The position numbers and the translations under genes are program-made. Below the pieces are notes generated by a model. The model had not been told where the DNA came from, did not search any database, and was given only the letters and a program-made list of their open reading frames with translations. From UBA4416 sp040389965 (GTDB lineage: Bacteria > Bacteroidota > Bacteroidia > B-17B0 > Aurantibacillaceae), in assembly GCA_040389965.1 (NCBI GenBank), contig JAZJZF010000083.1:1-64000 (forward strand): a stretch of 64,000 nt of DNA. The letters run 5' to 3'. This document shows, in pieces, positions 1-8,424 of this stretch; positions within the stretch are counted from its first letter, which is position 1, and each line of letters starts with the position of its first letter.

Positions 1-2
1 TT

Positions 3-758
3 CTTGTATCCTGTAAAAAAGAAACGCAGGAGTTTACCGATTCGCCGGTTATTGAGGCTTACCTGGAAACAGGAAAACCTATGAGCGTAAAAATTACGAG
101 GCAAATTCCTTTTTCGGAAGGTGTTACCTATTCGGGCGATGATGTGAATAATTTATTTGTAAATGTAACTTATAACAATGCTTTATACTTGTTGAAGCCA
201 ATAGGGAATGGACAATATGTTGATAGCTCATTAATTGTTACTGACGGATCTTTTTTTAATCTGGGTTTTGCATTTAATAAAAAACAAGTATCGGCTTATA
301 CCAATATTCCTGTAAAGCCGCAAAATATAACGCAGTCTGTAACAACATACAGTATTACCAAGTTTGTTGCCGGCTCGGGTTTCCCTACGGGTGGCTTTAC
401 ACAGCCCGATCCTATAAAAATAACCTGGAACAATACCGATAATTCCTACTATCTTGTCATTGTTGAGAATATAGAAACAACACTGGATCCTATCAGGGAT
501 TTTGGAACTAATACGCCTCCCGGTAACCGTTTTAAAAAGACGCCTACTACTGCCGCAGAGATAGAAATCAGAGCGCAGGAATTTCAATACTATGGAACAC
601 ACCGTATTATCCTTTACCATGTATTACCTGATTATGCCNNNNNNNNNNATTCGAGCTCGCAAAATCTCACTAATCCTTCAACCAGTATTACCAATGGTTA
701 TGGGATCTTTACCGGTTTAAATTCGGATACCGTATTTGTAAAAGTTGTACAGCCTTAA
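3..758 (+). CDS. DUF4249-like surface lipoprotein (5' end missing)
   Basis: The frame enters from the left edge, so the start codon lies outside the window. The first visible residues are Leu-Val-Ser-Cys-Lys-Lys, a lipobox whose cysteine (bases 12-14) would be the lipidated first residue, so only part of the signal peptide is missing. The mature part begins with a short 'VIEAYLETGKP' strand followed by 'VKITRQIPF'. This opening, and the 'NGYGIFTG' segment near the C-terminus, resemble DUF4249 lipoproteins of Bacteroidota, which have no known activity. At about 240 residues it is shorter than most of that family. Ten Ns at 639-648 interrupt it, although the frame reads sensibly on both sides. 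No catalytic motif is visible. Role inferred: outer-membrane-anchored accessory protein, possibly partner of a TonB receptor upstream of the window. The family call is moderate; the lipoprotein call is good. Confidence 0.6.
   Translation, partial: LVSCKKETQEFTDSPVIEAYLETGKPMSVKITRQIPFSEGVTYSGDDVNNLFVNVTYNNALYLLKPIGNGQYVDSSLIVTDGSFFNLGFAFNKKQVSAYTNIPVKPQNITQSVTTYSITKFVAGSGFPTGGFTQPDPIKITWNNTDNSYYLVIVENIETTLDPIRDFGTNTPPGNRFKKTPTTAAEIEIRAQEFQYYGTHRIILYHVLPDYAXXXXSSSQNLTNPSTSITNGYGIFTGLNSDTVFVKVVQP
639..648. other. Assembly gap (10 N)
   Basis: Ten consecutive N inside the DUF4249-like gene. The reading frame happens to stay open through it, but ten bases is not a multiple of three and the number is probably a placeholder, so the true length of the missing sequence is unknown. 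Confidence 0.97.
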
Positions 759-869
759 AAGACTGACGGCACTATTTCTTGCCAACAAAATGATGCCGTT
801 CATGGATAAAAAAAAGGTAAACTTCTATAATATGTAATGCTTTTATTTCTTTTTATGTAATATTGATAT

Positions 870-1934
870 ATGATTATACCGCAAAATAACAGCGTGGCAT
901 TTAAAGTTGCTATTCACATTTTAGTATGGTTGATTCTTTGCATCATGCCGTATCTGTTGTCTTTTCATGATGCCCCGGAATTTACGAGGATTCTTAAATA
1001 TTCGTGGGTGCCAATGGTGTTTTATGCTTTTGTGTTTTATGCCAATTATTTTGTGCTTACAGAAAAATTGCTCTTCAATAAAAAGACTTTCATTTTTATT
1101 ATCATCAATTTAGCTCTGATTATCATTTGCACCTGGATCATTTTTGAGATCAAACATTTAATAGATGCCGTTTATCCGATGCCTAAACCTATCAACGGAC
1201 GAACAGGCCAGGTAATGAGGCCTTCTATGAAGTTTTTTATATACAAAGATGCGATATCCATGCTCATTCCTATTGTTGTTTCCATTGCCGTGAGGGTAAC
1301 CGAAAAGTGGACAAGGACAGAAATAGAAAAGAAAGAAGCGGAACGCGAAAACCTTACCTCTGAGCTTCAACACCTTAAATACCAGTTGCAACCGCATTTC
1401 TTTTTTAATTCGCTTAATAATATTTATTCATTGATCGAACGTTCTCCTTCCATGGCGCAGGAGGCTGTTCATAGTTTGGCGCAGCTCATGCGCTATATGC
1501 TATATGAGTCGGAGACCGGTAAAACAAATTTAAAGCAGGAAATCGAGTTTATGTCTCAGTACATTAATCTCATGAAACTAAGAATTCCGGATAAAGTAAC
1601 TGTAAATGTTGATTTCCCTGCCTTGGAAGAAGATCATAAAATAGCGCCCTTATTATTTATATCTTTGATAGAAAATGCCTTTAAGCATGGTATTTCTGCT
1701 ACACAGCCCTCAGAAATTTATTTTAGTATATCAGTAAAAGAAAACACCATTCGGTTTATGGCCCAGAACACCAATTTTCCGAAGACAGAAAAAGATAAGA
1801 GCGGATCGGGAATAGGACTTAATAATGTAACTAAAAGACTGCAGTTGTTGTATCCCGGTAATTATCTTTTTACAACAAATGTGGTAGACGGGATGTTTAA
1901 AGTAGTACTGACGATTGATTTAAATACTAATTGA
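870..1934 (+). CDS. LytS-type sensor histidine kinase
   Basis: A 354-residue inner-membrane histidine kinase of the His_kinase (LytS/YehU) family. Four hydrophobic segments fill about residues 10-150, a short charged coiled coil follows (about 145-165), and then comes the kinase core. The H-box reads 'LQPHFFFNSLNNI' with the phosphorylated His at about residue 176. The N-box is 'IENAFKHG' with Asn at about 269, and a glycine box 'GSGIGLNNV' lies near 311. There is no recognisable extracellular sensor domain, so the membrane block itself is the likely sensor, as is usual in Bacteroidota members of this family. The response-regulator gene starts 13 bases downstream, so the two form one operon and one signalling pathway. 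Signal unknown. Confidence 0.93.
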   Translation: MIIPQNNSVAFKVAIHILVWLILCIMPYLLSFHDAPEFTRILKYSWVPMVFYAFVFYANYFVLTEKLLFNKKTFIFIIINLALIIICTWIIFEIKHLIDAVYPMPKPINGRTGQVMRPSMKFFIYKDAISMLIPIVVSIAVRVTEKWTRTEIEKKEAERENLTSELQHLKYQLQPHFFFNSLNNIYSLIERSPSMAQEAVHSLAQLMRYMLYESETGKTNLKQEIEFMSQYINLMKLRIPDKVTVNVDFPALEEDHKIAPLLFISLIENAFKHGISATQPSEIYFSISVKENTIRFMAQNTNFPKTEKDKSGSGIGLNNVTKRLQLLYPGNYLFTTNVVDGMFKVVLTIDLNTN

Positions 1935-1947
1935 AAAACAAACCACA

Positions 1948-2667
1948 ATGGGAAAAATGAATTGCCTTATTGTAGATGATGAACCCCTGGCTTTGGACTT
2001 AATAGAAAGCTACGTTGCTAAAACGCCTTTTCTGGAGCTCAAAGGCAAATGCCAGAACGCGTTTGAGGCAATGTCTGTTTTAAATACCGAAAAAATTGAC
2101 CTTATTTTTTTAGACATACAAATGCCCGATATGAATGGGATTGATTTTAGTAAAACGCTTTCGCCCGACATTAAAATTGTATTTACTACTGCATTTAAAG
2201 ATTATGCATTTGAAGGCTTTAAAGTAAATGCTATTGATTATTTATTGAAACCCTTTAACTACGCCGAGTTCTTAAAGGCTGCGAACAAAGCATCGGAGCG
2301 ATTTGGCATTGTGGAAGATCGAAAAGATACTCCCGGTAATACTGAGTTTATTTTTGTAAAATCAGAATACAAGCAGATAAAAATTAACCTTCATGATGTG
2401 ATGTATTTTGAAGGATTAAAAGATTACATCAAGATCTGGCTTAGTTCCCAGCCTAAGCCTGTATTAACCTTAATGAGCCTTAAAACGCTCGAAAATGAAT
2501 TGTCTCCCGAAAAGTTTATGCGCATCCACAGGTCTTTTATCATTGCTCTCGATAAAATTGAAACAGTTGAAAGGAGTCAGGTTATTATTAATAAAGAGCG
2601 TATCACTGTTGCGGAACAATACAAAGAAAAGTTTCAGGAGTTTTTGGATAATAAATCCTTCCACTAG
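1948..2667 (+). CDS. LytTR-family response regulator
   Basis: A 239-residue cytoplasmic transcription factor with an N-terminal receiver domain (about 4-120) and a C-terminal LytTR DNA-binding domain (about 135-235). The receiver has the acidic pocket Asp10-Asp11, the phospho-acceptor Asp56 in 'FLDIQMPDMNG', Thr80/Thr81, and Lys101 in 'LLKPF'. The LytTR part shows the usual 'FVKSEYKQIKI', 'YFEGLKDYIKIW' and 'FMRIHRSFII' blocks. It follows the LytS-type kinase by 13 bases, so the kinase almost certainly phosphorylates it. An ATG three codons further in (M4) could also start translation. Likely targets are nearby genes or its own operon, but I see no obvious LytTR direct-repeat site. Confidence 0.95.
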   Translation: MGKMNCLIVDDEPLALDLIESYVAKTPFLELKGKCQNAFEAMSVLNTEKIDLIFLDIQMPDMNGIDFSKTLSPDIKIVFTTAFKDYAFEGFKVNAIDYLLKPFNYAEFLKAANKASERFGIVEDRKDTPGNTEFIFVKSEYKQIKINLHDVMYFEGLKDYIKIWLSSQPKPVLTLMSLKTLENELSPEKFMRIHRSFIIALDKIETVERSQVIINKERITVAEQYKEKFQEFLDNKSFH

Positions 2668-2759
2668 CCTGACGGTGTTTTAGGCCTGTTCTTCTATAAG
2701 GTTATTCTAAACATCTATTCCGTTTTATAACCCGATAGAGTCCTTTTAATTTTGATGCT

Positions 2760-2924
2760 ATGACAAGGTTCATAGCTATATTAAAATTCCGGTTTTTACT
2801 TGCATTAATGCTGCTGGTTATCCGGGTTGATTTTACAAGTTGTTCAAGAATACAGCCTAAAGACAGGCATACGAACAATCCCGTACGGGGAGATGTAAGA
2901 GTAACGGAAATCAATGAAGCGTAG
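2760..2924 (+). CDS. Predicted small lipoprotein, 54 residues
   Basis: A short frame in the 313-base space between the response regulator and the outer-membrane barrel. It begins with a positively charged N-terminus, then a hydrophobic stretch (about residues 10-25), then Phe-Thr-Ser-Cys with Cys28 as a possible lipidation site, and ends after a short polar tail of 26 residues. Very small lipoproteins are common in Bacteroidota, but Phe at -3 of the lipobox is unusual and I know no homologue. It lies on the same strand as its neighbours, 56 bases before the barrel gene. Without comparative data it could be a chance frame. Nothing else is evident in this intergenic stretch. Confidence 0.4.
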   Translation: MTRFIAILKFRFLLALMLLVIRVDFTSCSRIQPKDRHTNNPVRGDVRVTEINEA

Positions 2925-2980
2925 TAACAGACAGGTCCTTTTAAACACATAATAAATAGTATTCATTTAAAATAGTATCT

Positions 2981-5857
2981 ATGAGAAAACATAACATATG
3001 GACAATCGTTTTTTTGATAGTAAGCGCATTTGGTTTTTCGCAAACGGTGCCTGTTTCGGGTAGTATTGCTGATAAATCGGGATCAATGGTGGGGGCATTG
3101 ATAAAAGTGCTTACCAAAGATTCGACGTTTGTTACCGGATCGTCTACAGATGCAAATGGTACATATAATATAAATCTTGGTGCCAATACGCGCTACATTT
3201 TTCAAATGTCTTTTTTGGGATATAAAACCATCAGTAGAGTAGTAGATGTAAAATCTGATCCTGTTAATATTAGTAAGACCATACTGGAAGAGGATGCCAA
3301 AACGCTTAAAGAAGTAGTAGTAGAAACGGTTCAGACAAGAGGTGAACAAAAAGGAGATACCACGCAGTTTAATTCGGATGCTTTTAAAACACACCCTGAT
3401 GCTACCGCCGAAGACCTGATCAAAAAAATGCCGGGTATTACTTCTGATAACAATGGCCTGAAAGTGAATGGCGAAACCGTGAAAAAAGTATTGGTAGATG
3501 GTAAGCCTTTTTTTGGTGATGATCCTAATGCCGCTATTAAAAACCTTCCGGCCGATATCGTTGATAAAATTCAGGTGTATGATAAAGCCAGTGACCAGGC
3601 TCAGTTTACAGGGTTTAATGATGGCGATCAGCAAAAAACAATAAACATTATTACCAAAAACGGAAAAAATGTAGGGCAGTTCGGGAAAGTATATGCCGGC
3701 TATGGCACCAACGATCGTTATAATGCCGGAGCGACTCTTAATAGTTTTAATAATAAAAGACGAATTTCTTTATTGCTGCTTTCTAATAATATTAATCAGC
3801 AAAATTTCAGTATTTCTGATATTATGGGAGTTATGAGTAATTCAGGACAAAGCGCAGGTATGGGTGGTGGAGGGTCACGCGATGGAGGAGGCCAGGGAGG
3901 TAACTCAGGAGGAACCGGGAATTTTGGGCCGGGTAATTTATTAACGGGTCAGCAAAGTGGCTTAACAGCCACGCAATCGACCGGGTTGAACTATACAGAC
4001 GCATGGGGAAAAAAAGTAAATGTATCAGGGAGTTATTTCTTTAATTATACGGATAATACAAATTTGGCGGGAATTGTAAGAACTTACTTTACAGATAATA
4101 AATTAGTGTATAAACAAAATAATACCAATAAAACCAATAACCAAAATCACAGACTTAATTTCAGGTTCGAGTATGCTATTGATTCATCAAACAAATTGAC
4201 GATTGTTCCGAGCTTAAACCTCCAGAAGAATAGCACAAGCAGTATACTTGCGGGCAGTAATACCATATTGGAGAATATTTTGCTGAGCCAAACCAATACT
4301 AATTCTAAAACAGCTAATTTGGGTTATGATTTTTCGAACTCCATTTTATTTCAGCATAAATTTCATAAAAGAGGTCGCACCATTTCTTTTAATATAGGCA
4401 CGCAGCTTACCGAAAAAAATAATGACGGAAGCTATTATTCCAATAATATATATACCGATACCAGTTCTGTGCTTGACCAACAATACACTACTTACAGTAA
4501 TAGCAAAAAAGTATCGGCTAACATTTCGTATACCGAACCACTCTCTGCTAACTCGCAGGTTATGTTTAGCTATAATCCTTCATACACGGTGGGTAAAGTA
4601 GATAAAATAACTGATAATTTTAATGCAGCTTCTGATGACTATACGGATTTCAGCACTGCTTTATCAAACAAATACAATAATGTAAATGAAATTCAAAAAG
4701 CAGGGTTAAGCTATAAATACCGTAAAGGGAAGCTGAATTATGGGATCGGAGCCGATGCACAATATTCTACATTAAATGGAAATGAAGATTTTCCGGTAGC
4801 ATTTGCAATTAATAAATCGTTTACAAACGTTTTGCCAAATGCGCAACTGAACTATAAATTTAGCCAGAGTAGAAATTTGAATATCAATTACCGTTCTGCA
4901 ACCAATATTCCTAATGTGACTCAATTACAAAATGTACTGGATATTTCGAATCCCTTGCTTATAAAATCGGGAAATGCTGATTTGAAGCAAACCTTCGAAA
5001 ATAATTTAAATGTTCGTCTGGGGGGCTTTAATGCGGTTACTTCCCGTAACTTTTTTGTGTTTTTAAATGGGAATTACACTAATAATTATATCAGTAATGC
5101 GACTTATATTCTTAGGTCAGATTCATTGATAGGAGGCTATACAGCAAAAAGAGGAAGCCAGTTTAACAAGCCGGTTAATGTAAATGGTTATTGGACAACC
5201 AGGGCATTTTTGGTATATGGTTTCCCGGTAAAAGCGATCAAAAGTAATTTAAATCTTAACGGAGGACTTACCTATAATCATACGCCTACAATCATTAACG
5301 ATATTGCTAATATTTCCAATAATTATGCGCTGAATGGCGGTGCTTTTATTGGTAGTAATATTAATCCGAATATTGATTTTTCACTAGGTTATAATGGTAC
5401 CTATAACATTGTAAAAAACACAAAACAGCCGCAGAGTGATAATAATTATTTTACGCACACCACTACATTTAAGGCAAACTGGATCATTAAAAGCAGAGTT
5501 GTTCTAAATACGGAGCTTAACCATATTTTATATAATGGCTTGTCACAAAGCTACAATCAAAATTATTTTTTATGGAATGCTTATGTAGGGTATAAGTTCT
5601 TAAAGAATAAATCGCTTGAAGCGAAAATTTCGATGTTCGATATATTAAATCAAAACAGAAGTATTAGCAGAACGATTACAGGAACGTATACGGAAGACAG
5701 TAACACAAATGTGCTAAAACGTTATGCTATGCTAACATTGACCTATACATTTAAAAACTTTAAAAATAATTCGCAGGCCCCGACTACAGACCCAAGCCCT
5801 TTCCCTAAAGGCTTTCCACCACATCAGGGAATGCCTCCTCCACCTTCAGGTGGCTAG
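2981..5857 (+). CDS. TonB-receptor-like outer-membrane beta-barrel protein
   Basis: A 958-residue outer-membrane protein. A signal peptide (about 1-21, ending 'AFGFSQ') is followed by a carboxypeptidase-regulatory-like beta-sandwich (about 25-110) and a plug-like domain (about 115-225, containing 'EDLIKKMPGI', 'VLVDGKPFFGDDP' and 'DIVDKIQVYDKASDQ'). A long beta-barrel with alternating Asn/Tyr-rich strands runs to about residue 930. A Gly-rich loop sits near 300-325 and the C-terminal tail is Pro/Gly-rich. This matches the Bacteroidota 'outer membrane beta-barrel' family, which resembles TonB receptors but usually lacks a clear TonB box; I see none here. Substrate unknown. It lies downstream of the LytS/LytTR pair on the same strand, though 313 bases away, so control by that pair is only a possibility. 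Confidence 0.87.
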   Translation: MRKHNIWTIVFLIVSAFGFSQTVPVSGSIADKSGSMVGALIKVLTKDSTFVTGSSTDANGTYNINLGANTRYIFQMSFLGYKTISRVVDVKSDPVNISKTILEEDAKTLKEVVVETVQTRGEQKGDTTQFNSDAFKTHPDATAEDLIKKMPGITSDNNGLKVNGETVKKVLVDGKPFFGDDPNAAIKNLPADIVDKIQVYDKASDQAQFTGFNDGDQQKTINIITKNGKNVGQFGKVYAGYGTNDRYNAGATLNSFNNKRRISLLLLSNNINQQNFSISDIMGVMSNSGQSAGMGGGGSRDGGGQGGNSGGTGNFGPGNLLTGQQSGLTATQSTGLNYTDAWGKKVNVSGSYFFNYTDNTNLAGIVRTYFTDNKLVYKQNNTNKTNNQNHRLNFRFEYAIDSSNKLTIVPSLNLQKNSTSSILAGSNTILENILLSQTNTNSKTANLGYDFSNSILFQHKFHKRGRTISFNIGTQLTEKNNDGSYYSNNIYTDTSSVLDQQYTTYSNSKKVSANISYTEPLSANSQVMFSYNPSYTVGKVDKITDNFNAASDDYTDFSTALSNKYNNVNEIQKAGLSYKYRKGKLNYGIGADAQYSTLNGNEDFPVAFAINKSFTNVLPNAQLNYKFSQSRNLNINYRSATNIPNVTQLQNVLDISNPLLIKSGNADLKQTFENNLNVRLGGFNAVTSRNFFVFLNGNYTNNYISNATYILRSDSLIGGYTAKRGSQFNKPVNVNGYWTTRAFLVYGFPVKAIKSNLNLNGGLTYNHTPTIINDIANISNNYALNGGAFIGSNINPNIDFSLGYNGTYNIVKNTKQPQSDNNYFTHTTTFKANWIIKSRVVLNTELNHILYNGLSQSYNQNYFLWNAYVGYKFLKNKSLEAKISMFDILNQNRSISRTITGTYTEDSNTNVLKRYAMLTLTYTFKNFKNNSQAPTTDPSPFPKGFPPHQGMPPPPSGG

Positions 5858-5888
5858 TGGGAGTATATAGACTAATGTTTGAAAGGAA

Positions 5889-6362
5889 TTATTTGTTATG
5901 TCTTTGGGCGATTCCTTTTGTTATTGCGATTATAATATTTCCTATAAATACCAATTGCGCCAGAAGAAACAAGATGGAAAAAACAAAGAGTAGATTTGAA
6001 AATGAACCCTGTGATTCGAAAATAGAATCGTTAGAGTTCGTGTAATAGCGCCTGGTTGTACCTCCCAAAACAAAAGATGTATAAAATGCCGAATACATTA
6101 TGGAAATACATAAAGGCATTATTAATAAAAGATGAATAAGGCCTGAAATATAATTCAGGCTTTTGCGAATCAAAAAATAAATGATAGAGTAGAAGAGATG
6201 GATTACAAAAAACAGGAAACCAATATGTTGTAAGGCAATGACGAAATAAGTATCATGAACATTAATATCCAATGTACTATCTCCGGAAGCATAACCGAAT
6301 AGAAGGTAGCATAGCCCTGTTAGCAGGAAAAGGATATGAATTCTGTTGACTGCTTTTTTCAT
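5889..6362 (-). CDS. Four-helix membrane protein with a COX1-like HDTYFV motif
   Basis: A 157-residue integral membrane protein with hydrophobic segments at about 8-26, 40-66, 75-98 and 120-147. Residues 30-48 read 'STLDINVHDTYFVIALQHI', which resembles the helix of cytochrome c oxidase subunit I that carries 'HDTYYVVAHFHY'. The first heme-ligand His of that motif is Leu here and the second is kept. No other oxidase feature is present, so it is not a working oxidase subunit. The reading on this strand is preferred over a 62-residue frame on the other strand because of its coherent helices. It may be co-transcribed with the HEAT-repeat gene upstream (36-base gap). Function unknown. Confidence 0.7.
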   Translation of the reverse strand: MKKAVNRIHILFLLTGLCYLLFGYASGDSTLDINVHDTYFVIALQHIGFLFFVIHLFYSIIYFLIRKSLNYISGLIHLLLIMPLCISIMYSAFYTSFVLGGTTRRYYTNSNDSIFESQGSFSNLLFVFSILFLLAQLVFIGNIIIAITKGIAQRHNK

Positions 6363-6398
6363 GATTGTTTCAGTTTCTTTAAAATGGAGAGATACTTA

Positions 6399-7157
6399 TT
6401 ATTTGTAATGTTTTGCAATGTATTGTATTGCTTCTTCTTGCGTAAGTACTGAAAAGTCTTTATAGCGGTCGTGCACATCAATAATCTCATCAATGGCATC
6501 TGCCACTAATGGTTTATTATCCCAGGTTTTAAGGTCTTCTATAACAGTTTCCAGACAACCCTTTTTATAGGCAATTTGTCCTATTACATGTACAAGAGTA
6601 TTGCGTACCCTGGCTGTTTTGTCATGTTGCAATTCCTTTAATAAGGGTAAAATGTCCTGTGGATACTTGCGCCCTCTTAACTCAATACCATGGCATATTT
6701 CTCTCCTGATCTCTTTATCAGGATGATGTAAATATTTTTTCGCCCATTGTAGTACCGGTTTTGGGTTTACTTCTCCCATTTTTTTAATGGAGCCAATTAC
6801 CGCATTACGCGGAGAATGGTGTTTGTCGAAAAGACCATTGTTAAAGAGGTGTTCCACTATTTTAAAATCGCTTTTGCCTATTTCTCCGGCTGCGTTTATC
6901 ACAGTTTGTCTGATCTTAAAATCTTCTTTCGGAAATAAAAGATCAAGCGTCCTGATAATATCGGCTCTTAGCTCCTTTTCATTTTTATAGATCTTTCCTA
7001 TGCTTAAATAGGCTGTTTTTCTGATATAGGTATCGTCGTCCCCAAAATAAGCGAGTATCTTTTTGAGTTTCCCCGTTTTAAGTTCGTTTAGCAATTCGTT
7101 GCTAATTTTATTAACGGTTTCTATGCGGTCCTGTTTAGAGAGGTCGTAAAAAGCCAT
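6399..7157 (-). CDS. HEAT-repeat protein
   Basis: A 252-residue cytoplasmic protein with no signal peptide, built almost entirely of paired helices. Repeats of about 35-40 residues can be followed, for example 'DDDTYIRKTAYLSIGKI', 'KEDFKIRQTVINAAGEIG', 'KHHSPRNAVIGSIKKMG', 'HPDKEIRREICHGIEL' and 'DKTARVRNTLVHVIGQIA', each with the Asp/Arg pattern of HEAT or PBS-lyase-type repeats. Such proteins are scaffolds; DNA-alkylation-repeat glycosylases have the same fold, but I see no convincing catalytic signature. The gene starts 9 bases after the stop of the upstream lipoprotein gene, so they are probably one operon. Binding partner unknown. Confidence 0.78.
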   Translation of the reverse strand: MAFYDLSKQDRIETVNKISNELLNELKTGKLKKILAYFGDDDTYIRKTAYLSIGKIYKNEKELRADIIRTLDLLFPKEDFKIRQTVINAAGEIGKSDFKIVEHLFNNGLFDKHHSPRNAVIGSIKKMGEVNPKPVLQWAKKYLHHPDKEIRREICHGIELRGRKYPQDILPLLKELQHDKTARVRNTLVHVIGQIAYKKGCLETVIEDLKTWDNKPLVADAIDEIIDVHDRYKDFSVLTQEEAIQYIAKHYK

Positions 7158-7166
7158 CGTACTTTC

Positions 7167-8297
7167 TTATTTTTTCTCTTCTGATACGTTTCCAAAATGT
7201 GCCAGCCTTTCTCCTGATTCTGTATCAAATAATTGAAGGTAAGAGCCATAAGCTTCGTCTCCCTGCATGATCAGTTTATTTTTGTAGATGCTCAGGGTAA
7301 CTTTATTCCAGTATTCCGAATGACTTGCATTAACCTGTAAGACATTGGCAGTCCATTTCATTTTACCTGTTCCCAGATCAAAGCAATGTAAGCTGGAACC
7401 GGTAGCTATTGGGTGGTAATTGGCAATGTAAAGCAAATTATCTTTTAAAATAAAATCGCAGCCGGGATTTCCGAATTTAATATCAAATTCATATTTTTTG
7501 TGGTCTAACATCTGTATGGTAAAATGTCCGTCCTTTTCAGTTGCAAATCCAATCAGCTTTTCTTCTTTATCATCCAGAATTAAACCATTGGCTGTTTTAT
7601 CATATTCGGTTATTGTGAAATCATCCATCGATAAAACAACCGTCTTAAATTTATCAGCAAAAGCGATATGCGATGTGAAAACCATTTGCGACGCCGTTAA
7701 ATCTTTGAAATACAGGTAACGGTTATAGTTGTTGGTATTTGGTTCGGGATGATTAATGTAGGTATGTTCAATATCTTTCCTCATTAACTCTTCTCCGTTC
7801 GAATTGTATTTGCAAACTCTGTAATGTGTGGTATACATATCTTCCATAAATAGAATGACATTGTTTTTGTAAGGCAGCAAATAAAAAGAATAATCATGAA
7901 CCTCTGGCAATGGCGTTTCTACAGGCAGGTTAATTGTTTTTACTAATTTTTTATTTTTATAAATATGGAGCCGGTAAATTTTTTTCTCACGGTTGTTTTC
8001 AATCATAAATTGATGCCCGTTTGCATATACTGTATCATTGATAGGATTTATAAACCGATGGGCGTATTTTGAACATTTTGTAAAGTCAGTGGCAGGTATT
8101 CTATTAATACTGGAAAAAGAATTATTATCTAAATCAACATAAGAGCCCTGAAAAAGGTATAAATTACTACATTCTGCAGACTGCTTTTGCAGAGAATCTT
8201 TTTTTGTAATCGTATTTTCTTTTTCTAAGGATTGTGAATTGCTGCAGGAAAATAAATTCAGCAGTGAACAAAATAACAGAGCATTCATAAATTTCAT
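7167..8297 (-). CDS. Lipoprotein with beta-propeller-like repeats
   Basis: A 376-residue predicted lipoprotein. The N-terminus has a short hydrophobic stretch ending 'LNLFSCSN', with the lipidation Cys at about residue 18, followed by a polar Ser/Lys-rich linker to about 45. The rest is beta-strand-rich, with recurring 'Y-xx-N-G', 'hydrophobic-D-T/D-G' and 'LHCFDLGTGKMKW' motifs typical of PQQ-like or WD-like propeller blades. There is no enzyme signature. It heads a likely operon with the HEAT-repeat protein (9-base gap). It could bind a ligand or a partner at the membrane surface; the propeller fold is inferred from strand patterns, not from a recognised family. Confidence 0.62.
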   Translation of the reverse strand: MKFMNALLFCSLLNLFSCSNSQSLEKENTITKKDSLQKQSAECSNLYLFQGSYVDLDNNSFSSINRIPATDFTKCSKYAHRFINPINDTVYANGHQFMIENNREKKIYRLHIYKNKKLVKTINLPVETPLPEVHDYSFYLLPYKNNVILFMEDMYTTHYRVCKYNSNGEELMRKDIEHTYINHPEPNTNNYNRYLYFKDLTASQMVFTSHIAFADKFKTVVLSMDDFTITEYDKTANGLILDDKEEKLIGFATEKDGHFTIQMLDHKKYEFDIKFGNPGCDFILKDNLLYIANYHPIATGSSLHCFDLGTGKMKWTANVLQVNASHSEYWNKVTLSIYKNKLIMQGDEAYGSYLQLFDTESGERLAHFGNVSEEKK

Positions 8298-8424
8298 TTA
8301 TTTTACAAAAAATATTTTTTATTGTCGTAGTTATAAGCCGGATCGGAGATTAATTATAAGATTCAAAGAAACTTCTGAAAGCCTTTAGAGTTACATTAAC
8401 TGCTCAAATGTACGCGCTATTCCT

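Noticed and set aside
649..660. ATTCGAGCTCG after the first gap resembles a cloning-vector polylinker
   Set aside because: The match ends after 11 bases, the next bases differ from a polylinker, and the frame reads on into a sensible family-like C-terminus.
5857..6045. A 62-codon plus-strand frame starting at the barrel's stop codon
   Set aside because: It lies opposite the four-helix membrane protein gene, has no family features and is read as its antisense shadow.
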